Shown here one piece after another: positions 24,101 to 31,999 of a stretch of DNA of 64,000 bases. The position numbers were made by a program, and so were the translations under genes. The notes under the pieces were generated by a model. It saw only the letters and a list, made by a program, of their open reading frames with translations, ran no database searches and was not told the DNA's origin. The stretch's first letter is position 1. Each line of letters starts with the position of its first letter. The DNA comes from Rhyacophila brunnea (Eukaryota > Arthropoda > Insecta > Trichoptera > Rhyacophilidae), in assembly GCA_022495005.1 (NCBI GenBank), contig JAGYXB010001606.1, forward strand, positions 372,001-436,000. Reading direction: 5' to 3'.

Positions 24101-26637
24101 AAAAAAAAATCTTTGAAGGGCACCTTTGATTGTGAAACTAAATTTTAATTTACATTTAACAAAATAATTATGAAGCGATCACTTTCAGTTTACTCTACTT
24201 CCTTGAATTTTCGAAACAGACAAGAAGAAAATAGCGTACCTAGTTCATAATATATAGAGCATCTACTTATACTACCTCTATTATCACAAAGATACTATTC
24301 CTATAATAGGGTAGACCGGGGTTAATTGGATCAGATCCTGCTTCAAGTGAAATAACTAACAAATTTGAAATGAAATTTTCTAATATTTTTTTATAGAAAG
24401 CTTTTTTATATTTACATGGTTTAATATTAAAATCAGTCAAGTATTTTTTATTGTAGAGAAAAATTAAGTATTTTATATTATAATAACATGTCGATTATCT
24501 GAAAATGTCCGATGGGTTGAGGTTATTTTGAATTATTTGGACGCTAAGTATTTAGAAATAAAATATTTATTTTTAACAATATAGAAATAACCATGTTTAA
24601 AAATATTTCTACAGTCTCTACTTAGCTTGCAACCAGTTCAAATAAAATACATAATGATTTATTGAAACTTCCGGCGAGATTTGTATATTAATAACATTAG
24701 TTTTATTAAATAATAAATGTTAATATCGCCTTTTCCACAAAATATTGGAAAATAATTATGTAAGGCGTACATAAAAACAAAAAAAAATCTAAGGTCTTGA
24801 TGACGTTTAAGAATCAAAAATGGTCTTCTATATTAACGGAGTTTGAAAATATAACATTTTAGTTGTATATTGTTAAGAAATTTCGTTACAAATTAGTGAT
24901 TGCATCACAGTAACCGAATTGCGGTGTTTGTGAGTTAAAGAACAATTTTGTGGAAATAGTTCTCTGATTTTTTTTTCAAATTGGTATATTTTTGGTGTAT
25001 TACAAATTATAATATAAAATAAACCATTTTCATAGCAGAATAATTATATTATTTTTTTACTTTTCACCATATCTAATAATATGATCACAAGGGCCTCCAC
25101 AGAGTGGAGATTTGTATTAATAGATTTTTGTTTTTGGATCTTGCTCCTTGCTACTTGCTCTATACACTGACTCCAAACACAAACTGTAACATAATGTATG
25201 TATTAATGCGATTGCCACAAAAATGATGCTTGTGCAAACATAAGTGTTCTCGATATTTCTATACGGAGTCGAGTCGTGGACCCTGAAGGCAAGAGAACGG
25301 AAGGCAATTGATGCCTTTGAAATGACGTGGTGTTGGCGCCGAATGCTTCGCATCTCTTGGACGGAGCACAAGACGAACCAGTCAATCATCCAGAGACTGA
25401 AGATAAAGGAACGGCTCTCGACGATATGTCTGAGAAAAATTCTGCAGTTTTTTGGACATACTGTCAGGCGCGGACCGAACAACCTGGAGAGACTGGTAGT
25501 TTTGGGTAGCCTCCAGGGAAGGCGAAGCAGAGGAAGCGACCAAGTGAAAGAGCTGACTGGAGGCACCATCCATTCTGCCCTGAGAGAAGCGGAAGATTGA
25601 GAAGGTCGCTCAAAGGATGGTGAAATTTAAATGTGGTCACGATCCTCAGCCATGAGTGCAAGACCAAGAAGAAGAAGAAGAGTATATATTTACCAGAACT
25701 AGGATTTAAACCTGGGACAACGACATTACAAGCCGACACCTAAGTCGCTCGGTCATTTTTAGGGCTGAATTCTATACTAAAATAATATTATAACATATAA
25801 AAAATTTTCATTTTATATATTATACGAGTACTAAGGTTAGAATTTAAGTTTTTTAACATCAGAACAAAATCTTACTTTTTTCCTAAGTAATGGTTTAATC
25901 TAATTTTGTTTCGAGAAACAATATACTATGGTCTGTTTCTTCGGTTCCACACATACCTTTTCTTCTTCTTTTTGTGTCATATTCTTTATAGGACGTCGGC
26001 GATGAGTTCAGTTATTCTATTTCTGTCAATTGGTGCTCTAAATAGCGATAAAGTATTAAGCGTCTCTGAGGATTTTGAGCCAGGGCGTTCTATCTGAGCC
26101 TCACTTACCGGAGATCTTCCCATCAAGGATGATATGGAGAACTTGATATTTATCGGAATGCCACATGGTGTGGTCAAAGTATGCAAACTAACATCTTTTT
26201 ATATTTCAAAATTTTTCATTGGCCTTTTTCATCACCTAATAATGTTTAATGAATAATATTTTAGAAATTTCATATTAAATTTATCCACCATGAAGTTTAA
26301 TAATTAAATAGTTTAGAATTACCGGAATAATCCCGGTTTACCCTATATATATATTATTCAACGATAATTTACTTGAGAAACTATTTGTTAATGGGCCTGA
26401 CTGGAATGGTTCTAGTATTTCAATTTTGACACAAATTTGAACACTGAACCTACCACGTAATAATTTATTTCCCTAACTTTAATAACAATAATTCTTAATA
26501 ATAATAAAATATTAAATAGCTGTCAAATGATTCATATTGAAAATTGATCTTACAGAGACTTGACGTATCTGAAGATCGCTGGTCATCCTGCGAAGACGTC
26601 GGTACTCTTTTCCATATTTCGCGTCCATGGCAGCCAT
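12097..26637 (-). CDS. Calmodulin-like EF-hand protein (neo-calmodulin type), six exons
   Basis: Six minus-strand exons join in frame: 26637-26554, 16545-16512, 15528-15427, 14378-14243, 12548-12400, 12128-12097 (537 bases, 178 residues plus stop). All junctions are GT-AG. The product is a calcium sensor of the calmodulin family. Four EF-hand loops are intact: residues 49-60 ([12 protein letters not shown]), 85-96 ([12 protein letters not shown]), 122-133 ([12 protein letters not shown]) and 158-169 ([12 protein letters not shown]), each with acidic or Asn ligands and Glu at position 12. The C-terminus is [10 protein letters not shown], whereas conventional calmodulin ends in TMMTSK or similar. 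Residues 1-28 form a basic extension ([20 protein letters not shown]...) absent from conventional calmodulin, which starts MADQLTEEQ. The start is the first ATG of the exon, with a stop upstream likely. Substitutions such as [15 protein letters not shown] and MMSKKMKG mark it as a divergent paralogue, not the canonical gene. Introns of 0.25-10 kb are full of transposons. Confidence 0.93.
12400..12548 (-). CDS. Calmodulin-like exon 5 (EF-hands 3 and 4)
   Basis: Encodes [20 protein letters not shown] through [12 protein letters not shown]. Acceptor TTGCTTTCCAG, donor GTTAGT. The final G joins the AG of the last exon to make Glu at position 12 of loop 4, so the loop is complete only after splicing. 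Confidence 0.94.
12607..12850. repeat. Dispersed repeat, inverted partner at 59.1-59.5 kb
   Basis: TTTCCATAGTAACGCACGTA and TTTAGTTGCTAGGACC, plus CTTAAAGATGGCTAAAAGTA, recur on the opposite strand near 59160-59340 (GCCATCTTTAAGC, GGTCCTAGCAACTAAA, ACGTGCGTTACTATGG). Intronic here; probably a non-autonomous transposon. Confidence 0.65.
13051..13500. mobile_element. TIR-like repeat rich in ACCGGTAT words
   Basis: The left side has ATTGCAATATCCCATGAAAA then ATACCGGTATTTC; the right side has AAAACCGGTATGGATAGCGG then ATACCGGTATTGCAACT. The ends are roughly inverted and the ATACCGGTAT palindrome occurs near both. Intronic, diverged, boundaries approximate. Confidence 0.5.
13841..13880. repeat. 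40-bp near-perfect palindrome
   Basis: TAGTCAGAAAAACTAATAAA is followed directly by TTTATTAGCTTTTCTGACTA, its inverse with one mismatch and no loop. It lies in the calmodulin-like intron between exons 4 and 5. Confidence 0.9.
14243..14378 (-). CDS. Calmodulin-like exon 4 (EF-hand 2 and central linker)
   Basis: Encodes [20 protein letters not shown] through [19 protein letters not shown], covering EF-hand 2, the central linker and the start of helix E. Acceptor GATTGCTTACAG, donor GTAAGC. The final CG joins the first G of the next exon to form Arg. Confidence 0.94.
14454..15052. mobile_element. Half copy of the TTAA-flanked long palindrome
   Basis: Matches one arm of the palindrome at 18346-19723 block for block (GCCACTGGGAAATGCC, AAAATGCCTAATTCTTGTCA, GGGATCACAGAGATTAT, TTAGAGCGAGAGGTTTAAAA) and ends GCATGTGGGCCG followed by TTAA at 15053-15056. 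The other arm is missing. It lies between calmodulin-like exons 3 and 4. Confidence 0.85.
15427..15528 (-). CDS. Calmodulin-like exon 3 (EF-hand 1)
   Basis: Encodes [20 protein letters not shown] and on to SLGQRPT, the first EF-hand and the linker to the second. Acceptor TTGCTTTCAG, donor GTAATC. The donor splits the Glu codon of the PTE motif, an intron position consistent with the next exon's AG start. Confidence 0.92.
15701..15914. mobile_element. Foldback MITE enclosing telomere-like CCTAA repeats
   Basis: Long inverted arms: GGTACTGTTCGATTATACGG and the rest to GGATTATTTGTTAG on the left, and CAAATAATCCAG to CGTATAACCGACGAGTACC on the right. The loop (about 15769-15846) is a degenerate array of CCTAA/CCAAA pentamers, including four clean units of AACCT. 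Intronic (between exons 2 and 3). Confidence 0.82.
16512..16545 (-). CDS. Calmodulin-like exon 2
   Basis: A 34-base microexon with acceptor TTTCATTTCAG and donor GTAAAT. It encodes [11 protein letters not shown] plus the first base of Glu, equivalent to the LTEEQIAE start of calmodulin's first helix. It enters in phase 0, which lets any phase-0 upstream exon be spliced to it. Confidence 0.85.
16775..17010. mobile_element. Half copy of the GGACAACTGG MITE
   Basis: The end CGGGACAACTGGGCGCCACG with following AATTCGAAAATAAATA matches, inverted, the right end of the 44897-45268 element. The inner segment (AAGCCTCAGGCATGATAATT) matches its middle. The opposite terminus is not found. Confidence 0.65.
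17405..17690. mobile_element. 286-bp foldback MITE
   Basis: The left end (TCTATGTTGTAACTTGTGAC) mirrors the right end (TCACAAGTTACAACATAAGG). Inner blocks are also inverted (CATGAAGTCACCCGACGACA on the left, CATGTCGACCGGGCGACTTC on the right). Intronic and non-coding. Confidence 0.75.
18063..20006. mobile_element. hAT-type MITE split by a palindromic insertion
   Basis: The left part (18063-18341) starts CAGTGGCGAAATGATAGGCT and the right part (19728-20006) ends AGTGTGCACTATTTATGTCG then AATCTTAACAG. These match the two halves of the intact 442-bp element at 57637-58078. The interruption falls exactly at a TTAA. The right terminal TIR is eroded. Confidence 0.75.
18346..19723. mobile_element. 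1.38-kb TTAA-flanked long palindrome
   Basis: Two arms of about 665-680 bp (18346-19009 and 19041-19723) are inverse copies with scattered differences, separated by about 31 bp of A/T-rich spacer. Both ends abut TTAA (18342-18345 and 19724-19727). Landmarks: ATGCTCGTCG / CGACGAGCACG at the ends and GAACATGTACC / GGTACATGTTC at the centre. A TTAA duplication is typical of piggyBac-type insertion, but no transposase is present and that assignment is an inference. Confidence 0.85.
20995..21260. mobile_element. TTAA-family element, truncated copy
   Basis: Contains AATTCAAGTTATACACATTT, AAAAATCGATGTTTTTTAAA, TCAAATTGCAAGCTTCGTAT and TTTCCGCTAGGTTCTCTGTT, then ends GATCCCCCTTAA. This is the same order as the 60730-61126 copy, with the left end missing. 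Confidence 0.75.
21540..22160. other. Less AT-rich stretch, unassigned
   Basis: Base composition is closer to balanced than in the flanks, with short open stretches on both strands (for example 21952-22029 on +). No splice-coherent exon or known domain was recognised. It may be a decayed transposon; I see no TIR pair. Confidence 0.3.
22270..23033. mobile_element. Non-autonomous hAT element with perfect 8-bp TSD
   Basis: Starts CAGTGGTTTCCAAACTTTAT and ends CCAGTTAAGAAATCGCTG. Termini of the CAGTGGTT..CAAACTTT type are characteristic of hAT elements. It is flanked by an exact 8-bp duplication CTTTACGG (22262-22269 and 23034-23041), the expected hAT size. At 764 bp it has no transposase; its short ORFs on both strands are chance. 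Confidence 0.9.
23335..23700. other. Unassigned moderately GC stretch next to SINE
   Basis: Includes a TATATAAA-like box (CCTATATAAACTGCACTTG, about 23501-23519) and pyrimidine-rich tracts. It could be the body of the adjoining SINE or a solo LTR; neither boundary is clear. Confidence 0.25.
23700..23828 (-). mobile_element. tRNA-derived SINE head
   Basis: The minus strand reads AGTGACTTAGGTGGTCGA (A-box-like) and, about 30 bases on, GGTACGATCCC (B-box-like) within a tRNA-sized block. A tRNA gene is unlikely because the acceptor stem is not apparent. Confidence 0.5.
25085..25760 (-). mobile_element. tRNA-derived SINE interrupted by a LINE
   Basis: The minus-strand head at about 25760-25690 has A-box-like GCGACTTAGGTGTCGG and B-box-like GGTTTAAATCC. 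The body resumes at 25252 and runs down to the tail around 25085, where ACAAATCTCCACTCTGTGGA matches the tail of the SINE at 43045-43375. The LINE segment 25259-25685 sits between, bounded by ATATTT on both sides. Confidence 0.65.
25259..25685 (+). pseudogene. 5'-truncated LINE: ORF2 C-terminus and 3' UTR
   Basis: The frame 25259-25600 reads [20 protein letters not shown], then [20 protein letters not shown] and FFGHTVRRG, ending SALREAED. This is the post-RT C-terminal region found in many arthropod endonuclease-RT LINEs. The RT domain is absent, so the copy is dead on arrival. The 3' UTR contains CACGATCCTCAGCCATGAG and ends in an AGA/AAG repeat tail (about 25661-25682). Sister 3' ends occur at 48.9, 54.6 and 62.8 kb. 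Confidence 0.85.
25955..26186 (-). pseudogene. LINE ORF2 C-terminal relic
   Basis: The minus-strand translation carries the degraded series DGKISGK...SWLKILRD and ends near TELIADVL, recalling the GKR.RGRRR.SWLKNLR...MIANIR tail of arthropod LINE ORF2. Stops and frame breaks interrupt it. CTTCTTCTTTTTGTG at about 25962-25976 is the inverse of an AAG-rich 3' tail. Confidence 0.65.
26554..26637 (-). CDS. Calmodulin-like exon 1 (start codon, basic N-terminus)
   Basis: Encodes 28 residues, rich in Arg and Lys (KEYRRLRRM), ending in RQVS at a GTAAGA donor, phase 0. The ATG is at 26637-26635; a second in-frame Met lies three codons later. Nothing in it resembles EF-hand sequence, so it is a separate N-terminal module that could be replaced by alternative first exons. 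Confidence 0.82.
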
Positions 26638-27684
26638 TTTTAAATCAAAGGCTTTTAAGTCCTTTGTAATGAGCTTTAACACCACTGTTTTAATTGATTA
26701 TATTCTCAGTATCATTGATTTATGTATCTAGATACCTCATGTAATTTTTATTGCACATAAATACTAATGAATCATTCATTATAATTATTTGCAAAATATA
26801 ATTGAGCAATTACGTATTATAAAAAATATAGATAATTTTATACCTATTTAACTGAAATACTTCGTTTTTACAATACATATGAATTTGACTATATATAAAA
26901 AAAAATCTTGCAAGTTGATTTAAAACAAAGCAAAATATATCGTAGTTACTTTCCGTTTCGTCTATGGAATATCTAATTGAAATCAGTTGAAAATTTCACA
27001 ATAAACAAAAGAAACCGGTCTTGATCCTTATTTAATTATGTGGATTAAGTGTGGTAAATATTATCTTTCCACGAAAAATTATTGACAGTTAGTCACGGAT
27101 ATATTTGATAATTTTATTTGCTATCAGATATCGCAAATGTATGTAGCATTCTTTGGTCTTTTTGCAATAATTGACAATCTCATATTTCAATATAATATCG
27201 GTTTAAGCTTTGATTGATACCGAACGTGACATATTGAGTGGTACCTACTTGGGCAAATTAGACTCGAGCTTAATTTGCTCAAAGCTCATCATATTTTCAG
27301 TTAAAGTAAACAAGTTATCATTAAAGTAATTCGTAAGTTTAGTATACTGAAAGAGTTATACGATAACGTTTTAGATTAAATATTTTAAATAACTCTCTAT
27401 GTTTTCAATATTTAAAATTGAGCTTTGATAAAACTTGAGTTATATTAACACTAATTATTAACATATTTGAAATATCATATATTCCCGCGCAATTTTTACG
27501 GCTGAAATTCCGTCCAACAGCTGATATAAATAAACTCGCACTAAACAGATCATAAATAATTATTTTATCTTTTCACATTCACAAGCACAGTTTAACCAAT
27601 AAACTCCGACATAACTAGGTTATTCCCGGTTAAATATACACGCATAAACTGCAAACTTGACCCTTAATAGAATCGATTTATCGG

Positions 27685-27790
27685 ATTGGAGTTTTAATCT
27701 GCAGATCAGTCGGTGGCGCGGTGGGCAATTGGGTGGGCCGGGATAGGTCACCACAGATATTGGTAGTCATTTCACAAAGCAGCGTATCTT
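27685..27790 (-). promoter_or_regulatory. GC-rich patch, possible calmodulin-like promoter
   Basis: GTGGCGCGGTGGGCAATTGG and the following GGCCGGGATAGG stand out in AT-rich surroundings, about 1.05 kb upstream of the calmodulin-like start codon. Promoter function is only suggested by position and composition. Confidence 0.2.
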
Positions 27791-28084
27791 AAAAAATATA
27801 TGAAGAGCAAATAAATTATGAAGAGTGTGATACGGAACGTTGGACTCGTGGGAGTAAGTCACAACATCTGTAGTTTTGAAAATATTATGACAACGTCACT
27901 GCGGGGAAGACTTCTAACTCATTTAGTGCTAACACGACTGGCGCGTTTGGAGTCGTTGGCCATTAAATGCAATTAATGTGTTATATAAATATGGTAATTA
28001 AAAGGTTAGCAGTAATTGTATTAAGAGATTATTGAACGATGACACTGACTCGTAAAACATAATTTAATAAAAATTGGATAAATG

Positions 28085-28520
28085 AAGCGCCTACTTTCAA
28101 AAGCCCCTAAAACGATTTAAGGTAGTTCTGATAAAAATGAGAAAAGTATTTTAGGTAGTTTTGAGAAAAACTCATATCTATTAAATCTGTGAACCTTATG
28201 TATTTATTTTTTAATTCGTCACATTTTTTAGGGGTATTTGAAAAGCACACCCAACCATTTTAGCGGGTTTTGAAATTTACCCTAATTTTTGATCATAATT
28301 ACGTATTGACGGTTTTTGGCGTTTTTAAAAATTCAATTTATGGCCATAATAAATTGCGATTTATTAAATTAAACAACAATACAATGCATTTCCACCATGA
28401 ATTGATAGTTAACAAAAAATACATCATATAGGTAACAAAAATATCCATCTAAATACAATACTTATATCTAGCTCAAAAATTTTCGAAAACCGTTTTAGGG
28501 GGATTTGAAACTAGGCACTT
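28085..28520. mobile_element. 436-bp MITE with 30-bp TIRs
   Basis: The left end AAGCGCCTACTTTCAAAAGC, continuing CCCTAAAACG, is the inverse of the right end (CGTTTTAGGGGGATTTGAAA, then CTAGGCACTT) with three or four mismatches. Internal echoes such as TTTTAGGGGTATTTGAAAAG suggest a duplicated terminus. Non-coding. Confidence 0.75.
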
Positions 28521-28524
28521 CAAA

Positions 28525-30900
28525 TATATTATTATATTGTTATAATGTGATTCCCATATTAAATAATAATAATTAAAATTTACTATTGTTGTGAATGTTT
28601 TGAATTTGGAATGTGTCATGTTCACTATATTATGTAAAATAAAAATGAAGTATTGAAAATGAAGCTAATGATCTCTATCACAAGTATCATAAAATTATAT
28701 GTACAATTAAAAATAAAATATAATATGAAAGATTCGGAGCTTGAGCCGAATAAGCCCGAATAAATTGCCTTAGTTTAGTGCTACTGTCTACCTACCTAGC
28801 ACAATTAATACGTTAAGTAACTATATAAGTTTATTAACTGTATACATTTGATTTATCTCTGCCAAAAAAATTATTTTCGCCACCAATATCTATGTGAATT
28901 TTTTTCATTGACTATAATAATTCCATGTGGATCTTGATCACCTCACAAAGAGGAAACCTAGCAGTTTTTGCTACGAGAAATTTATGTTAGCCTTTACTGC
29001 TCTAAACAGGTGAAGTCGATATTTCAACACTATTACAAAATATCTTATTAGATCGAATAAATGTAATTATGTGTAAGGAAGTCAACAACCCCAGGCCATG
29101 TCAGCAAACGCTGAAAGATTGCAGCAACGTGATACTAAGCGTGTTACCCAAATATTGTGACACACTTCAATAATAGCTTACCGCAATTTATTGTATATTC
29201 ATTTTCAGAACAATTCATTTGCGAGTACTTCAATAAACAGCTAAAAACAATTGATGGAAGTACACTCTTTATCATCGCGCCTTGGACTGAACATCTTTTA
29301 CCTTGTACTGTTATCTGTCGCATTTGTCATTGTACTTATTATTTATTCGGTAAATAAACTCTCGAACTCAATCCACTCAACAACCACCGGTCTTCCATTA
29401 CTCTTCAGAGAACCCCAATTATTGTGCATTAAATTTGACTAACCGATTGATGCTGTGCGCCCACTAGAAATTCTGACCGTAATACCCTGCTACACCCCAT
29501 ACATATCCCACTATCAGGAAGTCAGGAAACAGTCGGTGTATATAGCAGGGATACAACGATCAGACGTTCTAGTGGGCGAATGCTATAACAATATAGTATA
29601 CCGATGGCTTAATGTTAATATACAGTAAATGACTTTTTACAAATTGTGCAGGAAGCTAAAAAAGCTAAATATTTAATATCCCGTATCTGACTGTTAATAG
29701 TTCACATATTATGTTGTAACTACCTACATAGCATGCCAATAAACGGTACAATAAAAAGTGATAATTCAAAGCATATAACGCCTAACATAATGATATTATC
29801 CAATTTAACGTGATATATTATATATATATATATAAAGATAAACATCCAAATTTGTTATATTACTTACTGTTTTACTTTTAAATAATTTAAATGTGTCATT
29901 TTGAAGCTGAATTCAACACACGTCATGCAACACGCTTGACAGCTTAGAGGCAAGATACGGGCTATTACAGGTTTATTCCTGCAATGTTCAGATACGGAAA
30001 ATTACTAAAATTGATGTAGATATATATTAATTTTTGTTAAAATAACTACAGATACGGGAATTTCGCAGTCGATGGGCAGTATTTTTGTTATTTTTAGTAG
30101 GTACATCAAAAAGTAATTTTCGTCATATAGGTCAGATACGGGGTATTAACATTAAACCATCGATACGCTAATCTTTATTGACTACGCCGCGAAATTAGTG
30201 GCATGTCTTTAATTAATATTAGTATTAACAACGCATGTTAGTTTTTTTTAATAATATAGCATTTTTTGATACATATTTAAAAATGGCAATGAATTATAAT
30301 ATTATTTGGTAATAGTATAATCAATGACTAGCATTTAATTTGAGATACGTTATTGTTTACGATAGACAACGGCTTTAATAATTATGTGTGGCGCTGTCCT
30401 CCTAACGTATATTAAAATAGACTGTCGCGTTTATTGTGGCGGAAATGTTGACTGCGTGATGATAATAAACAGCCATTTTGAATATTATAATCCTTGAAAA
30501 TACATTCACAATCTTATAAATAAATTGAAGAATTGATTTGATTTGGTAAAATTCCTAGACTCCACCGACCTAACAATCTTCTTTTTGTCAATGTCCAATT
30601 TTATGTAGGTTAACGTATTTGTTCACCTTCTGTTATCAAATAGACAAACATAAAATAATAGAATGCAAGTACGGCATATCTGTAATACAGTGAGGTGAAG
30701 CCAAGTTTTTAAAATAAGAACAGATTGTTTACGACATAATATCAATCGTTCAAGGATTATTTTTCATTGCAACTTCCTCTGTTAAGTCAAACAATAATAA
30801 TTTATCAGCTGTTTAAGATCAATTGAAGTCGAATAATATTTATAGTGTAGGAATAATGTACTAATTTTTAATTTACCATATTTTTTTTCAGACTTCAGCG
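28525..30900. other. AT-rich stretch with one small MITE, no gene
   Basis: Apart from the foldback at 29458-29578 and a short (TA)n run near 29818-29834, I see no exon, RNA gene or TIR pair. Confidence 0.4.
29458..29578. mobile_element. 121-bp foldback MITE
   Basis: The left arm CGCCCACTAGAAATTCTGAC continues to ACCCTGCTA. The right arm TAGCAGGGATACAACGATCA continues to GACGTTCTAGTGGGCG. The two arms are inverse with few mismatches and a short central loop. Confidence 0.8.
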
Positions 30901-30913
30901 CATCTAGTATATA

Positions 30914-31126
30914 CACAAGCTGCTATCGGCAGTTATCATATTATATTATTATGTTTGTATTGAGGTATTATGTTACAATAACTTAACCGTCAAAACTGCT
31001 ATAAAAGTTAGCACAGCCAAGAGCCATTACAACTAACTTATTGTAAAAATTATAATACCTACTTCAATACAAAAATATGAAAAACTACTCTGGATAGCCG
31101 CCGACAGCGACTGATAGCAGTCTTGT
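30914..31126. mobile_element. TIR element related to a copy at 59.5 kb
   Basis: The left arm CACAAGCTGCTATCGGCAGT, then GTATTGAGGTATTATG, is roughly the inverse of ACTGATAGCAGTCTTGTG on the right, with inner blocks TATTGTAA / TTACAATA. A related segment (GGCTATCGACGGTAGTTTAT, GTATTGAGGTATTATAATTT) is at about 59510-59585. Confidence 0.65.
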
Positions 31127-31187
31127 GCATAGGATAGATGCGTAGGAACAATAATTATTAACTTATTTAACATCTATATCATCATCA

Positions 31188-31649
31188 TCAGCCGGGGTCA
31201 ATCCACTGCTGGATAAAGGCCTCCCCAAGCTTTCTCCAACTCTCTCGGTCCTGTGTCGATTGCTGCCACGTATTTCCGCCGAACTTTACCAGTTCGTCAA
31301 TCCAGCGGCTTTTAGGGCGACCCTGTGGCTGTTTTGTACCCCTTGGGTACCACTGGATGACGGCATTTGTCCAGCGACCGTCCTTTTGGCGAGTAATGTG
31401 CCCCGCCCATCTCCATTTCAGCTGTTTGGCAACGTCTATTACATCGCGTACTCTTGTCTGCTTCCTAACCCATTCGTTTCTCTTACGGTCCTTTCGCGTG
31501 ATGCCCAACATGCACCTCCCCATGCCTCGCTGTGTGACTCTTAGCCTTTGGACATCTCTCGTGTTGAGAGTCCACGTCTCGCAGCCATACGTGAGCACGG
31601 GTAGCACACATTGGTTGAACACCTTACGCTTAAGACATAATGGAGAGCA
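31188..31649 (-). pseudogene. RTE ORF2 C-terminus, sense part
   Basis: Open for 144 codons: LTYGCETWTLNTRDVQRLRV, then RWAGHITRQKDGRW, KSRWIDELVKFGGNTW, ending IQQWIDPG. This is the C-terminal post-RT region of RTE-type ORF2. It retains FNQCV where the 33.5-kb copy has a stop, so the two copies descend from an intact source. No RT active site is in this part. Confidence 0.9.
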
Positions 31650-31984
31650 CTTCAGTCACCTGTGCTTTGCAGATGATATTGTTATACTCTCACAAGACCC
31701 GAAAGATCCCCAAGGTAGAATGCAAGAACTCGCGGATGTCAGTCAAACGGTCGGTCTAAAGATAAATGTCTAAAAGACAAAAGTGATGAGGAACTGTTTT
31801 TCGGACCATGCGATTATCTGTATTTCTGGCACCCAACTCGAGCAAGTCAGCAGCTACGTCTATCTTGGACAGCAGGTGTCCGTAGACGGAAGCATGCACG
31901 ATGAAATTGCTCGAAGAACAAAGCTGGGATGGAGTGCTTTCGGACGTCTGAATAATAGTTTCAAGAGTGACCTACCATTATGTC
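31650..31984 (+). pseudogene. RTE ORF2, inverted RT palm segment
   Basis: On the plus strand: FADDIVILSQDPKDPQGRMQ (RT motif C with the DD pair), then KINV, a stop, and ISGTQLEQVSSYVYLGQQVS to SDLPLCL. It corresponds to the segment just upstream of the sense part, in opposite orientation. CATTATGTCTTAA is present at the end of both parts, so the two pieces meet or slightly overlap in the source element. Confidence 0.9.
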
Positions 31985-31999
31985 TTAACATCTATAGAA

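Larger units (their letters stand above)
24309..26343. mobile_element. Tc1/mariner-like relic carrying nested insertions
   Basis: The left end GGGTAGACCGGGGTTAATTG and the right end AATAATCCCGGTTTACCC are inverse, and both sides are flanked by TA. TA duplication and these termini fit the Tc1/mariner group, with the assignment inferred. No transposase frame was recognised. The 2.03-kb interior contains a SINE, which contains a LINE fragment, plus a second LINE fragment near the right end. Confidence 0.6.
31179..31984 (-). mobile_element. RTE retrotransposon 3' copy with inverted 5' part
   Basis: The insertion is bounded by an exact 12-bp duplication TTAACATCTATA (31167-31178 and 31985-31996). 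The part next to the tail (31179-31649) is minus strand and ends in (TCA)n, that is a GAT-type tail. The rest (31650-31984) carries the adjacent upstream segment of ORF2 on the plus strand. This is the layout left by twin priming. Inside it, the minus frame 31188-31622 reads to DPG-stop, and the plus frame has FADDIVILSQ. Confidence 0.9.
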
